Shown here piece after piece: positions 63,273 through 64,000 of a stretch of 64,000 nt of DNA; the stretch's first letter is position 1; each line of letters begins with the position of its first letter. A model generated the notes under the pieces. The model had not been told where the DNA came from, made no database searches, and saw only the letters and a list, made by a program, of their open reading frames with translations. The translations under genes were made by a program, and so were the position numbers. This stretch comes from AP-15 sp963700185 (GTDB taxonomy: Bacteria; Pseudomonadota; Alphaproteobacteria; ATCC43930; CGMCC-115725): assembly GCA_963700185.1 (NCBI GenBank), contig CAVOWP010000012.1:62001-126000 (forward strand), given 5' to 3'.

Positions 63273-64000
63273 ATGGGCACTGGAGCCAATGCCGCGCAGC
63301 AAGAATATTGGAACACCGTTGCCGGCCCACGCTGGGTCGGGCTCGCCGGCTTTGTTGAAAAGCGGGTGCAGAAGGTCAACGATCTGCTGCTGGCGCGATC
63401 GGCGGTCGCGCCTGGAGAAAAGCTGCTGGAGGTCGGCTGCGGGACCGGCGCCGCCACGGTGCCCCTGGCCGAAACGGTCGGCGACACCGGCGAGGTCGTC
63501 GGGATCGACATCTCCGAGCCGATGCTGGCCGCCGCGCGCGAGCGGATCTCGCACAGCGGGCTACGCAACATCACGCTGCTGCGGGCGGACGCGCAGGTTC
63601 ATGCCTTCGAGCCCGATCGCTTCGACCTGATCGCGTCGCGCTTTGGCGTGATGTTCTTTGGCGATCCGGTAGCCGCTTTCCGGAACCTGCTCGGTGCGAC
63701 CCGGCCCGGCGGGCGGCTCTGTTTTGCGTGCTGGGCCGCGCTCGCGGAAAATCGGCACTGGCTGATCCCTTACGAGGTCGCCCTGCGGCATTTGGGACCA
63801 CCCGCGCCGAAGCCTTCCCACGCACCGGGACCCATGGCTTTCGCCGATCCGGAATACGTGCGCTCGTTCCTCGAAGGGGCGGGGTACGAGGGCATCGAGA
63901 TCCGGCGCGAGACACCCGACATTATCGGTGCGAGCCCCCGAGAAGAGGCCGAGTACGCCTGCGTCATGGGCCCCTCGCACAGGCTTATCGACGAGAAGAA
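63273..64000 (+). CDS. Class I SAM-dependent methyltransferase, cut by the window edge
   Basis: 242 codons from ATG 63273 (GGAGGG upstream) to the end of the window without a stop. SAM-binding LLEVGCGTGAATVPL, VVGIDISEPML and the DLIASRFGVMFF block are seen; the start EYWNTVAGPRWV is typical of UbiE-like methyltransferases in this class. Acceptor unknown. The remainder lies beyond base 64000. Confidence 0.87.
   Translation, partial: MGTGANAAQQEYWNTVAGPRWVGLAGFVEKRVQKVNDLLLARSAVAPGEKLLEVGCGTGAATVPLAETVGDTGEVVGIDISEPMLAAARERISHSGLRNITLLRADAQVHAFEPDRFDLIASRFGVMFFGDPVAAFRNLLGATRPGGRLCFACWAALAENRHWLIPYEVALRHLGPPAPKPSHAPGPMAFADPEYVRSFLEGAGYEGIEIRRETPDIIGASPREEAEYACVMGPSHRLIDEK

Overview
The window is GC-rich, gene-dense bacterial DNA. 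It suggests an alphaproteobacterium of the Hyphomicrobiales/Rhodospirillales type, though I cannot name a genus. The reasons are a PmtA-type phosphatidylethanolamine methyltransferase, a csp-infA pair, many class III adenylate cyclases, and several families of GC-rich intergenic palindromes typical of that class. I see no rRNA, tRNA, CRISPR array, phage or complete insertion sequence.

Layout. 0-5.3 kb: a PanE-like reductase, a cold-shock/RNA module (Csp, IF-1, DEAD-box helicase), a Rieske ferredoxin, an iron alcohol dehydrogenase and TusA. 5.3-15.6 kb: a broken ferritin-like gene, a frameshifted metallo-hydrolase, an SDR, two tandem SAM-cyclase-ATPase-TPR regulators (both frameshifted), a candidate small RNA and a third cyclase. 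15.7-20.1 kb: an aromatic-degradation operon (HpaB-type monooxygenase, extradiol dioxygenase, ring-hydroxylating dioxygenase beta and alpha). 20-27.5 kb: small enzymes, GreB and a three-gene two-component system containing an exact tandem duplication of a receiver domain. 27.5-33.3 kb: a membrane-lipid locus (psd, glycosyltransferase, class III aminotransferase, an Mpo1-like membrane protein, pmtA). 33.5-39.7 kb: a hydrolase fragment, a Rieske fusion protein with an Fe-S-type regulator, a decayed VapBC pair and an AT-richer island with a HEPN-like protein. 39.7-49.7 kb: an orphan molybdenum hydroxylase, DUF4239, an MlaC-like protein with a perfect CRP-type site upstream, and a dipeptide ABC operon. 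49.8-55.7 kb: a DUF559 nuclease gene between inverted repeats, an amidase, DUF364, tryptophan dioxygenase, and a UGSC-family gene whose in-frame TGA is very probably selenocysteine, with its conserved partner. 55.7-64 kb: DUF2236, DUF3775, a phosphoketolase reduced to 137 residues by an internal deletion, a universal stress protein, a ferritin-like protein, an acyl-CoA-dehydrogenase-type monooxygenase, amidase with AtzG-like partner, an SDR and a methyltransferase that runs off the edge.

The strongest discovery candidate is the UGSC selenoprotein at 53929-54474 (minus strand). The TGA sits exactly at the U of a U-G-S-C motif. Coding continues in the same frame for 82 more codons, and a stem-loop of bacterial SECIS dimensions follows the TGA. 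Second-rank items are the repeat-flanked DUF559 gene, the lipid locus with its Mpo1-like protein, the Rieske fusion protein and the deleted phosphoketolase.

A caution: about a dozen single-base indels and several nonsense codons interrupt otherwise well-conserved genes across the whole window. Some may be sequencing or assembly errors, so broken genes are described with their probable repaired product.
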